Below are positions 52,945 to 61,017 of a stretch of 64,000 nucleotides of DNA, piece by piece. The notes under the pieces are model-generated. The model searched no databases. It was not told the DNA's origin and worked only from the letters and a program-made list of their open reading frames with translations. Each line of letters begins with the position of its first letter. The stretch's first letter is position 1. The position numbers and the translations under genes are program-made. Origin of the DNA: Allocoprobacillus sp002160865 (GTDB lineage Bacteria > Bacillota_I > Bacilli_A > Erysipelotrichales > Coprobacillaceae); NCBI RefSeq assembly GCF_042850985.1, contig NZ_AP031415.1:1178001-1242000 (forward strand), given 5' to 3'.

Positions 52945-53610
52945 ATGGATTTAAAAGAAGCTATAAAAAAACGTCATAGCGTTCGTCAATATATAAAACA
53001 ACCTTTGTCTTTAGAAATTATTGAAGAATTAAAAGGCAAAATACAAGAATGTAATCAAAAAAGTGGTTTACATATTCAACTCATAACCAATGAATCTCAA
53101 TCATTTCAAAGTCGCATGGCACATTATGGTCAATTTGAAGGTGTTGAAAATTATATAGCATTGATTGGAAAAAGAAGTCAAGATTTAGAAGAAAAATGTG
53201 GTTATTATGGTGAACATCTTGTTTTATTCGCACAACAATTAGGTTTGAATACATGCTGGGTTGCTTTGACTTATAAGAAAATGATTTCATGTATGCAAAT
53301 AAGTCCTGATGAAAAGCTAATTGCGGTTATTGTAGTGGGGTATGGGGAAAATCAAGGAAAGCTTCATCGTAGTAAAGCAATGAAGGATGTGGCTAAAGGA
53401 GATGAACCTTTTCCAAAATGGTTTCAAGCAGGCGTCCAATATGCTTTATTAGCCCCGACAGCATTGAATCAACAAAGATTTCAAGTCCTTTACCATCATC
53501 ATAAAGTATTAATCAAAGCAAAGCGAGGATTTTATACAAAGATTGATTTAGGTATTGTCAAATATCATTTTGAAATAGGTGCTGGAAAAGAAAATTTCCA
53601 GTGGGAATAA
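52945..53610 (+). CDS. Nitroreductase family protein (TM1586-type)
   Basis: A 221-residue FMN-dependent nitroreductase-fold protein in which two homologous halves form the fold within one chain: RHSVRQYIKQPL near the start, GYYGEHLVLFAQQLGLNTCW in the middle, and GVQYALLAPTALNQQRF beginning the second half. ATG 52945 is chosen; GGAGG lies 8 bases upstream, too close to ATG 52939. Divergent from rpiR and followed by an RpiR operator. Physiological substrate unknown. Confidence 0.85.
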   Translation: MDLKEAIKKRHSVRQYIKQPLSLEIIEELKGKIQECNQKSGLHIQLITNESQSFQSRMAHYGQFEGVENYIALIGKRSQDLEEKCGYYGEHLVLFAQQLGLNTCWVALTYKKMISCMQISPDEKLIAVIVVGYGENQGKLHRSKAMKDVAKGDEPFPKWFQAGVQYALLAPTALNQQRFQVLYHHHKVLIKAKRGFYTKIDLGIVKYHFEIGAGKENFQWE

Positions 53611-53633
53611 TTATGAAACAATGTTTCATAATT
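53609..53633. promoter_or_regulatory. RpiR operator 2 (upstream of first GH1 gene)
   Basis: AATTATGAAAC-AAT-GTTTCATAATT, a perfect 11-3-11 dyad and the best copy of the motif, 53 bases before the -35 of the GH1 promoter. Confidence 0.78.
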
Positions 53634-53641
53634 TATATAGA

Positions 53642-53681
53642 ATTTTATAAAATATGAAATTATTTTATAAAATAATGAAAA
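53642..53681 (+). repeat. Two 20-base direct repeats with ATTTTATAAAAT palindromes
   Basis: ATTTTATAAAAT occurs at 53642-53653 and 53662-53673, each followed by a related (A)TGAAA stretch, giving two 20-base repeats about two helical turns apart between operator 2 and the promoter. Might bind a second regulator or form an UP-like element. Confidence 0.5.
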
Positions 53682-53685
53682 AATA

Positions 53686-53714
53686 TTTACTCAAAGAAGA
53701 ATATCTTTTACAAT
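53686..53714 (+). promoter_or_regulatory. Promoter of first GH1 gene in RpiR locus
   Basis: TTTACT (53686-53691), 17-base spacer, TACAAT (53709-53714), 30 bases before the ATG. Confidence 0.6.
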
Positions 53715-53743
53715 GCCTTTATAAACAAGAGGAGGATTTATAG

Positions 53744-55141
53744 ATGATAAAATTACCAAAAGATTTTTTCTTTGGTGCAGCAATGTCTGGACCACAAACT
53801 GAAGGAAGTTATAATGTAGGAGGAAGACTACGTTCTTATTGGGATATGTATTCTGATATGGAAATTAATGCTTTTCACAATAATGTGGGATCATATGTCG
53901 GAAATGATATGTATCACAAATATGAATCAGATATTCAATTATTAAAGAGTATGAATTTTGAATCATTTAGAACATCAATGCAATGGACAAGATTACTGGA
54001 TCAAGATGGCAATATTAATCCTGAAGGAGCAAAATGGTATCATCAGTTGATTGATTGTGCTCACGAAAATGGAATTGAAATATTTATGAATATGTATCAT
54101 TTTGATATGCCTGAATATTTAGTTAAACGTGGTGGATGGCAAAATAGAGAAGTTGTGGAAGCGTATGCTAATTTTGTGAAAAAGGCAATGGAAGAATTTG
54201 GTCAGAAAATTAAATACTGGTTTACTTTTAATGAACCTATTGTAGAACCAGAACAACAATTTTTACATGGAACTTGGTATCCATATCAAAAAGATTTTAA
54301 ACAATCAATCAATGTTCAATACAATATTACTTTAGCACATTGTTTAGCAGTCATGAATTTTAGAAAGCTTCAAAAAGAAGGAAAAATTCGTAAAGATGCA
54401 AAAATTGGGATGATTAACTGTTTTGCTCCACCATATACAAAAGACAATCCATCTGCTGAAGATTTAGAAGCCGTGAGAATGACAGATGGTTTACATAATC
54501 GCTGGTGGTTAGATGTTGTGGCACATGGACATTTACCTGAAGATGTTTTAGATACAGTGGAAAATGACTGGAAAGTTGAAATCAATCGCCGTGTTGGAGA
54601 TGAAGCTATTTTAGCTCAAGGAAAAGTGGATTGGTTAGGATTTAATTATTATCAGCCAACACGTGTTCAGGCACCTGATTCAAAATTTGATGAAAATGGA
54701 TTACCATGTATTGCGAAACCTTATATTTGGCCTGAAAGAAAAATGAATGTTCATCGTGGATGGGAAATTTATCCTAAAGGAATTTATGATTTTGGTATGA
54801 AAATCAAAAAAGAATGCCCTGATTTACCATTCTTTATTTCAGAAAATGGAATGGGTGTTGAAGGTGAAGAAAAATTCATGGATGAAAATGGTGTTATCCA
54901 AGATGATTATCGTATAGAGTTTGTTAGAGATCATTTAGAATGGATTGCAAAAGCCATTGAAGATGGAGCGAATTGTTTAGGTTATCATTACTGGGGTGCA
55001 ATTGATAACTGGTCTTGGTGTAATGCGTTTAAAAATCGTTATGGATTTGTAAGAGTGTGTCTTGATGATGGTTATAAACGTAAAGAAAAGAAATCTGCCA
55101 GCTGGATGAGAGAAGTAGCTCGTACAAAAGAATTTGAATAA
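53744..55141 (+). CDS. GH1 beta-glycosidase (6-phospho-beta-glucosidase type)
   Basis: A 465-residue GH1 enzyme. Acid/base Glu in FTFNEPIVEPEQQFLHG, nucleophile Glu in FFISENGMG. The phosphate-recognition triad Ser...Lys-x-x-Tyr is retained in DNWSWCNAFKNRYGF, although the sequence around it is closer to plain beta-glucosidases. AAGAGGAGG precedes the ATG. Behind RpiR operator 2; terminator at 55141-55168. It probably cleaves phosphorylated beta-glucosides, but no PTS is nearby. Confidence 0.9.
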   Translation: MIKLPKDFFFGAAMSGPQTEGSYNVGGRLRSYWDMYSDMEINAFHNNVGSYVGNDMYHKYESDIQLLKSMNFESFRTSMQWTRLLDQDGNINPEGAKWYHQLIDCAHENGIEIFMNMYHFDMPEYLVKRGGWQNREVVEAYANFVKKAMEEFGQKIKYWFTFNEPIVEPEQQFLHGTWYPYQKDFKQSINVQYNITLAHCLAVMNFRKLQKEGKIRKDAKIGMINCFAPPYTKDNPSAEDLEAVRMTDGLHNRWWLDVVAHGHLPEDVLDTVENDWKVEINRRVGDEAILAQGKVDWLGFNYYQPTRVQAPDSKFDENGLPCIAKPYIWPERKMNVHRGWEIYPKGIYDFGMKIKKECPDLPFFISENGMGVEGEEKFMDENGVIQDDYRIEFVRDHLEWIAKAIEDGANCLGYHYWGAIDNWSWCNAFKNRYGFVRVCLDDGYKRKEKKSASWMREVARTKEFE

Positions 55142-55168
55142 AGATTGTCTGCAATGACAATCTTTTTT
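55141..55168 (+). terminator. Terminator of first GH1 gene
   Basis: AAGATTGTC-TGCAAT-GACAATCTT followed by TTTTT. Confidence 0.85.
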
Positions 55169-55183
55169 TGAAACAGAGTTTCA
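55169..55183. promoter_or_regulatory. RpiR operator 3 (between GH1 genes)
   Basis: TGAAAC-AGA-GTTTCA dyad, directly after the terminator; a further ATGAAAC half site is at 55210-55216. Ahead of the second GH1 gene. Confidence 0.7.
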
Positions 55184-55299
55184 TATTTATATATAATATA
55201 TTATCTTTTATGAAACTTCATTATAAAGTCAGTGGACTGCGTTTACTCTTAAAATAATTTATTATAAAATAATTGGTAGAGAGTAAGGAGGAAGAAATT

Positions 55300-56712
55300 G
55301 TGGAAAAGAAAATGCCAAAAGGTTTTTACTGGGGTGGATCAGTATCTTCATTCCAGACAGAAGGAGCAAGAAATGAAGGAGGTAAAGGTGTCTGTGTTTA
55401 TGATGTCAGACCAATGAATCCTGAATTTTCAGATTGGAATGTAGCAATTGATGAATATCATCGCTATGATGAAGATATTGCTTTAATGAAAGAAATGGGA
55501 TTTAATTTTTATCGTTTTTCTATTTGCTGGTCAAGAATTATTCCTAATGGAACATTAGATGAACCAGTCAATGAAGAAGGTGTCAAATTCTATAGTGATT
55601 TAATTGATAAGTTATTAGCTGCTGGAATTGAACCAATGATTACATTAGTTCATTTTGATATGCCTTATCATTTAGTGAAAAACTATAATGGTTTTGCATC
55701 TCGTTATGTTGTTGATTGTTTTGAAAGATATGCTAGAGTATGTATTGAAAGATTTGGAGATCGTGTCAAACATTGGATGAGTTTCAATGAACAGAATTTA
55801 CATGGTATGATGTTAAGAGTTTCTAATGCAGAAGAAATTCCTGAAGGTGTCAGTGAAGCTAAACATTTATATCAAGTGAATCATAATGTTTTCATTGCTC
55901 ACTGTAAAGCTGTTAAAGCATTAAGAGAATTACAACCAGATGCTAAATTCTGTGGTATGGCTGCTGTTACAAATATTTATCCATATACAAATACACCTAA
56001 AAATAATTTATTTGCATGGCAAGCTTATCAATATATGAATGGTTTCCATGTTGATGTCTTTGCGAAAGGAAAATACCCTGATTATATGGTTGCTTATCTT
56101 GAAAATAGAGGATGGATGCCTCATTTTGAAGAAGGTGACGAAGAATTATTGAAATATACAGTTGATTATATTGCATTCAGTTATTATCGTTCTAATACAA
56201 TTACTGAAGGAGAATTTGATTTAGAAAGACCTTATCATGAAGTTGTGAATGAACATGTTGTGAAAAACCCACATTGTGAAGCCAATGAATGGGGATGGGA
56301 AATTGATCCAATTGGATTTAGATGGACATTAAATGATTTACACGTGCGTTCTGATTTGCCTGTTTTCGTATTAGAAAATGGTGTAGGTTGGCGTGAAGAT
56401 ATGACTCAAGAAGAAGTTGATGCTATGCTTGCTGCTGGAAAAACAATTGAAGATGACTATCGTATCAATTATCATAGAGATCATATCAAAGAAATGGAAA
56501 ATGCGATGTTTGAAGAAGGTGTTCCATGCTTAGGATATATTACATGGGGACCAATCGATATTTTAGCAAGTATGTGTAATATGGATAAACGTTATGGATT
56601 TGTTTATGTCAATAGAACAAATAAAGATATGCGAGATTTAAAACGTATTCCTAAAAAATCATTCTATTGGATTTCTAAAGTCTTTAAATCTAATGGTGAA
56701 GATTTAGATTAA
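55300..56712 (+). CDS. GH1 glycosidase with altered phosphate-binding loop
   Basis: A 470-residue GH1 protein with acid/base Glu in MSFNEQN and nucleophile Glu in FVLENGVG. In the loop that holds the Ser/Lys of 6-phospho-glycosidases it reads DILASMCNMDKRYGF, with Ala and Asp at those positions, so phosphate recognition is likely lost or changed. GTG 55300 is the start: AAGGAGG lies 8 bases upstream and no other start fits. Its operator (site 3) and regulator are shared with the first GH1 gene. Confidence 0.88.
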   Translation: MEKKMPKGFYWGGSVSSFQTEGARNEGGKGVCVYDVRPMNPEFSDWNVAIDEYHRYDEDIALMKEMGFNFYRFSICWSRIIPNGTLDEPVNEEGVKFYSDLIDKLLAAGIEPMITLVHFDMPYHLVKNYNGFASRYVVDCFERYARVCIERFGDRVKHWMSFNEQNLHGMMLRVSNAEEIPEGVSEAKHLYQVNHNVFIAHCKAVKALRELQPDAKFCGMAAVTNIYPYTNTPKNNLFAWQAYQYMNGFHVDVFAKGKYPDYMVAYLENRGWMPHFEEGDEELLKYTVDYIAFSYYRSNTITEGEFDLERPYHEVVNEHVVKNPHCEANEWGWEIDPIGFRWTLNDLHVRSDLPVFVLENGVGWREDMTQEEVDAMLAAGKTIEDDYRINYHRDHIKEMENAMFEEGVPCLGYITWGPIDILASMCNMDKRYGFVYVNRTNKDMRDLKRIPKKSFYWISKVFKSNGEDLD

Positions 56713-56720
56713 AATGATGG

Positions 56721-56753
56721 AAAAGATTCACTTGTGATAGTGAGTCTTTTTTA
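56721..56753 (+). terminator. Terminator of second GH1 gene
   Basis: AAAGATTCACT-TGTGAT-AGTGAGTCTTT followed by T run. Confidence 0.82.
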
Positions 56754-56788
56754 TTTTTGAAAAAAGATTTAAAGAAAAGAAGATGACT

Positions 56789-56815
56789 TTAGCACATTGG
56801 ACTTGACAGTGCTAA
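56789..56815. promoter_or_regulatory. CIRCE element 1 upstream of htpG
   Basis: TTAGCACAT-N9-CAGTGCTAA, a near match to the HrcA operator TTAGCACTC-N9-GAGTGCTAA; it covers the -35 of the htpG promoter. Confidence 0.82.
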
Positions 56816-56831
56816 CGAGAAGGTGTAAGAT
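56803..56831 (+). promoter_or_regulatory. Promoter of htpG
   Basis: TTGACA (56803-56808), 17-base spacer, TAAGAT (56826-56831), flanked by the two CIRCE elements. Confidence 0.75.
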
Positions 56832-56835
56832 ACTA

Positions 56836-56862
56836 TTAGCACAAAAATGGGTAGAGTGCTAA
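56836..56862. promoter_or_regulatory. CIRCE element 2 upstream of htpG
   Basis: TTAGCACAA-N9-GAGTGCTAA, with the right half identical to consensus, starting 5 bases after the -10. Confidence 0.85.
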
Positions 56863-56878
56863 TAAAGGAGATGTAATT

Positions 56879-58774
56879 ATGGCAGAAAAGAAACAATTTA
56901 AAGCTGAATCACAAAGATTATTAGATTTAATGATTAATTCTATTTATACACATAAAGAAATCTTTTTAAGAGAATTAATTTCTAATGCAAGTGATGCTTC
57001 TGATAAATTATATTATAAAGCACTAACTGAAAATTTAAATGGTATTTCAAGAGAAGATTTATCTATTCAAATTGTGATCAATAAAGATCATCGTATGTTA
57101 TCTATTATTGATCAAGGTATTGGTATGAATGCAAAAGAATTAGAAGAACATTTAGGAACGATTGCTAATAGTGGTTCTTTTGAATTTAAACAGGCATTAG
57201 AAAAAGGACAAGATGATGTTGACATTATTGGACAATTCGGGGTTGGATTCTATTCAGCATTTATGGTTGCTCATAAGGTCGAAGTCATTTCTAAAAAATT
57301 TGGAGAAGATCAGGCTTATATCTGGGAATCTGATACAAGTGATGGATATACTATTAATGAAACAGATTATCCAAATCATGGAACAAGAATCAATCTCTAT
57401 TTAAAAGATAACACGGATGATGAAAATTATGATCAATATTTAGATGAATATGAAATTCAAAGATTGGTTAAGAAGTATTCTGATTATGTTCATTATCCTA
57501 TTAAAATGGATATGACAACTTCTAAGAAAAAAGAAGATAGTGATGAATATGAACAAGTGATTGAAAATAAGACATTGAACTCAATGGTTCCTTTATGGAA
57601 AAGACCTAAAAAAGAAATTACACAAGAAGATTATAATGAATTCTATAAAGATAAATTTAATGATTTCAGTGATCCATTATGTGTAATGCATAACAGTGTA
57701 GAGGGAACAATTTCATATGATTCATTATTATTTATTCCTTCTAAACCACCAATGAATTATTATTCACAAGATTATGAAAAAGGTTTACAGCTTTATTCTC
57801 GTGGTGTCTTTATTATGGATAAAGCCAGTGAACTTGTACCTGAACATTTTAGATTTGTTAAAGGTTTAGTTGATTCACAAGATTTATCATTAAACATTTC
57901 TCGTGAAATGTTACAACATGATCGTCAATTAAAGATTATTGCTGATAAGATTGAAAAACGTATTCAAAGTGAATTGGAAAAAATGTTAAAGAATGATCGT
58001 GAAAAATATGAAGAATTCTTTAAGAATTTTGGATTGCAGTTAAAGTTTGGTATTTATAACAGCTATGGTATGTTGAAAGATAAATTACAGGATTTATTGT
58101 TGTATTATAGTGCCAATGAAAAGAAAATGATTACTTTTAATGAATATGTTGAAAAGATGAAAGAAGATCAAAAAGAAATCTATTTTGCCAGTGGTGAAAG
58201 TTATGAAAAGATTGATCATTTACCAACTGTAGAAATGGTGAAAGATAAAGGTTTTGATATTCTTTATATGATTGATAATGTGGATGAATTCTGTATTCAA
58301 ATGCTAAGAGAATATAAAGAAAAACCATTTAAAAATATTAATCAAGGTGATTTAGATATTGATAGTGAAGAAGAAAAGAAAGAGTTAGAAAAAGTCAGTG
58401 AAGACAATAAAGATTTGATTTCAACACTTAAAGAAGCATTAAAAGATAAAGTTCAAGATGTGAAAGTTTCTGCACGTTTAAAAACACATCCTGTATGTTT
58501 AGTAAGTAGTGAAGGTGTGTCTTTTGAAATGGAAAAAGTTTTAAATCAAATGCCAGATGGGCAAAACATCAAAGCAGGAAGAATTTTAGAGATTAATCCA
58601 AATCATGCTATATTTAATGCTTTACAATCTTTATTTGAAAAAGATAAAGAAAAAATTAATGATTATGCTTCATTATTATATGATCAGGCTTTATTGATTG
58701 AAGGATTTAGTATTGATGATCCTGTTGAATTCTCTAATAAAGTTTGTCAGTTAATGGTAGATGCTAATAAATAA
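56879..58774 (+). CDS. htpG: Molecular chaperone HtpG (Hsp90)
   Basis: A 631-residue cytosolic Hsp90. N-terminal GHKL ATPase (FLRELISNASDASDKL, DQGIGM, GQFGVGFYSAFMVA), middle domain with the catalytic Arg in the SLNISREMLQHD stretch, and a C-terminal dimerisation region. AAAGGAG lies 8 bases before the ATG. Two CIRCE boxes imply HrcA repression, unlike B. subtilis htpG, which is not a CIRCE gene. Confidence 0.97.
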   Translation: MAEKKQFKAESQRLLDLMINSIYTHKEIFLRELISNASDASDKLYYKALTENLNGISREDLSIQIVINKDHRMLSIIDQGIGMNAKELEEHLGTIANSGSFEFKQALEKGQDDVDIIGQFGVGFYSAFMVAHKVEVISKKFGEDQAYIWESDTSDGYTINETDYPNHGTRINLYLKDNTDDENYDQYLDEYEIQRLVKKYSDYVHYPIKMDMTTSKKKEDSDEYEQVIENKTLNSMVPLWKRPKKEITQEDYNEFYKDKFNDFSDPLCVMHNSVEGTISYDSLLFIPSKPPMNYYSQDYEKGLQLYSRGVFIMDKASELVPEHFRFVKGLVDSQDLSLNISREMLQHDRQLKIIADKIEKRIQSELEKMLKNDREKYEEFFKNFGLQLKFGIYNSYGMLKDKLQDLLLYYSANEKKMITFNEYVEKMKEDQKEIYFASGESYEKIDHLPTVEMVKDKGFDILYMIDNVDEFCIQMLREYKEKPFKNINQGDLDIDSEEEKKELEKVSEDNKDLISTLKEALKDKVQDVKVSARLKTHPVCLVSSEGVSFEMEKVLNQMPDGQNIKAGRILEINPNHAIFNALQSLFEKDKEKINDYASLLYDQALLIEGFSIDDPVEFSNKVCQLMVDANK

Positions 58775-58781
58775 TAGATGG

Positions 58782-58815
58782 AAAGAAACGATTTTGATTT
58801 TCGTTTCTTTTTTTA
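58782..58815 (+). terminator. Terminator of htpG
   Basis: AAAGAAACGA...TCGTTTCTTT hairpin with following T run. Confidence 0.85.
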
Positions 58816-58841
58816 TGCTATAATAAAAATAGGTGAGGCAT

Positions 58842-59750
58842 ATGAAAAAAAGAGGAATTATTTTATTGATGTTATGTTTATGTTTAATAGGATGTCAAAC
58901 AAAGGAAAAATCAAATATCACAGTCTATCGTTTAAGCAGATATTACGACTGGTTTTTAAATGCGGACTTCTATCAAAATATTATTCATTATGAAAATGAA
59001 GATGTTATTGATATTGATAGGCAATATGGAGAAAACATATATATCAAAGATGATGATTTATTTATTGAAGCTGATGAAAAACAAGCAAAGGCATTTTTAG
59101 AGAAGAATCAGCAATTCATGACAGAGGTTATTCAACAACTCAATGATTTAGAAACGTCTGTAAATATAAATGAAGATTATTCTCAGCTGACTATTACGAT
59201 GAGTCAGGATTTTTTACAAGATATCTTTTCTAAAAAGAATTTTGATTATAGTGGTCATTTGCTAGGACTTATGACAATGGTCAATACACAGCGTATTTTT
59301 ATAACGAAAGATAGTGATATTCCTATTGGTGTTCAAATTATTAATAAGCAAAGTGGTTATCAAGTATCAAAGGCTTTCTTCCCTTATGAATCTCTTGAAA
59401 TGACAACGGAAGATTGGCAAAAGAGCCAAAGTCAGAATGTAGAAACGACTTCATCAAAGAAGGGATATAGTCGTATTTTGATGAAGGTTGTTGATAAAAC
59501 TGAAAACCAGATTTTCTTTGAACCGTTAGATCATCAACTTTATCCTGATACAAAACTTTGTTTGTGTTTAGACAGTGTTTACAGTGAAGATGTCTATTTG
59601 CCTTATCAAATGAATGAACAAGATACGTTTTATCTGGAGCTTGATGGAATGTATGCTTTGCATGAAGATGGTGATCATATTCAAGATATTGCACCACTAT
59701 CAATCATCCCATCGCAATATCTCAGTGAAGAAACATTGCAAAAGGATTAA
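58842..59750 (+). CDS. Hypothetical lipoprotein
   Basis: A 302-residue secreted lipoprotein of no recognised family. A signal peptide with lipobox LIGC (Cys near 18, after MKKRGIILLMLCLCLIGC) is followed by a hydrophilic body rich in acidic residues, without cysteine clusters or repeats. Start ATG 58842 is chosen, with AGGTGAGG just upstream. Likely exposed on the outer face of the membrane. Sits between htpG and a nitroreductase gene with its own weak TATAAT at 58819-58824. Function unknown. Confidence 0.78.
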   Translation: MKKRGIILLMLCLCLIGCQTKEKSNITVYRLSRYYDWFLNADFYQNIIHYENEDVIDIDRQYGENIYIKDDDLFIEADEKQAKAFLEKNQQFMTEVIQQLNDLETSVNINEDYSQLTITMSQDFLQDIFSKKNFDYSGHLLGLMTMVNTQRIFITKDSDIPIGVQIINKQSGYQVSKAFFPYESLEMTTEDWQKSQSQNVETTSSKKGYSRILMKVVDKTENQIFFEPLDHQLYPDTKLCLCLDSVYSEDVYLPYQMNEQDTFYLELDGMYALHEDGDHIQDIAPLSIIPSQYLSEETLQKD

Positions 59751-59781
59751 ATCAAGATTATAATAAATAGGGGTGGTATTA

Positions 59782-60318
59782 ATGGAGTTACAGGAAGTAC
59801 TAGAAAAAAGAAAAAGTGTGCGTAGACATTATCTTCAAAAGCCAGTAGAAAGGAAACTCATCAAACAGATGATTGAAGCAGCTATATTAGCACCTTCATG
59901 GAAAAATTCGCAGGTGACACGTTATTATATTGCTGAAAGTGAAGAAGCTAGACAGGCTATTAAGGCTGCTTTGCCAGAATTTAATCAAGAAAATGTAGGT
60001 GATGCTCCAATACTTATTGTTTCAACGATTGTTTTAAATCGTTCTGGTTATAATAAAGATGGAACTCCAACAAATGAATTAGGAAATGGCTGGGGTTATT
60101 ATGATTGTGGTATGCACAATATGAATCTTATTTTAAAAGCAACAGAGTTAGGATTATCAACGTTAGTGATGGGGATTCGTGATGAAAAAGCTATTCAGGC
60201 ATTTTTCTCTATTCCAGAAAATCAAGCTGTTGTGAGTGTGATTGCTGTGGGATATAGTGATGAAGAAGTCCAAAGACCGCCACGAAAAGAATTTGAAGAT
60301 ATTGTTGTCATGAAATGA
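59782..60318 (+). CDS. Nitroreductase family protein
   Basis: A 178-residue FMN-dependent nitroreductase/NAD(P)H oxidoreductase. RKSVRRHYLQKPVERKLI, AAILAPSWKNSQVTRYY (FMN-phosphate region) and the late ATELGLSTLVMGIRDE and VIAVGYSDEEV follow the small-nitroreductase pattern. GGGGTGG precedes ATG 59782. Its stop overlaps the next gene (ATGA), so the 81-residue membrane protein is coupled to it. Physiological substrate unknown. Confidence 0.9.
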   Translation: MELQEVLEKRKSVRRHYLQKPVERKLIKQMIEAAILAPSWKNSQVTRYYIAESEEARQAIKAALPEFNQENVGDAPILIVSTIVLNRSGYNKDGTPTNELGNGWGYYDCGMHNMNLILKATELGLSTLVMGIRDEKAIQAFFSIPENQAVVSVIAVGYSDEEVQRPPRKEFEDIVVMK

Positions 60319-60560
60319 GGATGATTATGATTATTATATATATTATTGGTGGATTGCTTTGTTTATTTTTGACAATTTATATTTTGGATTATAGAGAGAA
60401 GATTGCATCAAAAATAAAACAAATCAAGGAACAAAAAAATGAAATTCAAGAGTTAAATAATCAATTGGATGATTTACAATGTCAACTTGATTTAATGGAA
60501 GAACCGATTCAAAAGCTTCATGATGTTAGTGAACAAATTTTATTTTATATGAAAAAATAA
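60315..60560 (+). CDS. Small membrane protein with coiled coil
   Basis: An 81-residue protein: one N-terminal transmembrane helix (about 4-24, MIMIIIYIIGGLLCLFLTIY) and then a heptad-patterned, charged coiled coil (KIKQIKEQKNEIQELNNQLD, then LQCQLDLMEEP). Overlaps the nitroreductase stop (ATGA), so cotranslated; the RBS is weak, and starts at 60321 or 60327 are possible. No family recognised. Confidence 0.65.
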   Translation: MRMIMIIIYIIGGLLCLFLTIYILDYREKIASKIKQIKEQKNEIQELNNQLDDLQCQLDLMEEPIQKLHDVSEQILFYMKK

Positions 60561-60650
60561 AATAAAATTTATATATTTTATAAAATTAGTTCTGTTTTTA
60601 TGTTTAAATAGAAAATAATAGATGAATATTGAGAAAAAGCAAAAAAAGTA

Positions 60651-60678
60651 TTGACATGTTTAATCAAATGCATATAAT
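60651..60678 (+). promoter_or_regulatory. Promoter of T-box operon
   Basis: TTGACA (60651-60656), 16-base spacer, TATAAT (60673-60678). Confidence 0.85.
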
Positions 60679-60689
60679 AGAAGCATATC

Positions 60690-60919
60690 AAAAAATTCGA
60701 TGAAAAAGAGAGTAGTTTAAACAAATATAAAGCGAACTGATGTTGGTGTGAGATCAGTATAGGCGTTTAAATGAACCGCACTTTGGAGAACGATACTTGA
60801 ATGGAGTAGGGTATTGAGTGAATCTGCTTTAAGGATAGAGGTGGATATATCTTTGATATATCAAAAAGAGTGGTACCGCGATAATTTCGTCTCTTAGTTG
60901 AACTAAGAGACGTTTTTTT
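60690..60919 (+). ncRNA. T-box leader (tRNA-responsive riboswitch)
   Basis: Leader RNA that senses uncharged tRNA. Stem I shows the AGAGAGTA start, an upper helix CTGAT/ATCAG capped by the conserved distal loop GGTGTGA (60745-60751), and a specifier region AAATGAAC near 60770-60777. The T-box sequence AGAGTGGTACCGCG is at 60867-60880 (its UGGN pairs the tRNA acceptor). The terminator follows as a perfect 12-base stem CGTCTCTTAGTT/AACTAAGAGACG (60888-60912) plus T run. The specifier triplet is not settled: AAA (Lys), AAT (Asn) and ATG (Met) are all compatible by eye. Confidence 0.93.
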
Positions 60920-61017
60920 ATGAAAAAAGGGGGATTTTATGATGAGGTTGATTTTACGGTGACATTAACAAAAAAATGGATAAAAAATAAAAATAGAGGA
61001 AAGATGAGGGAAAGAAA

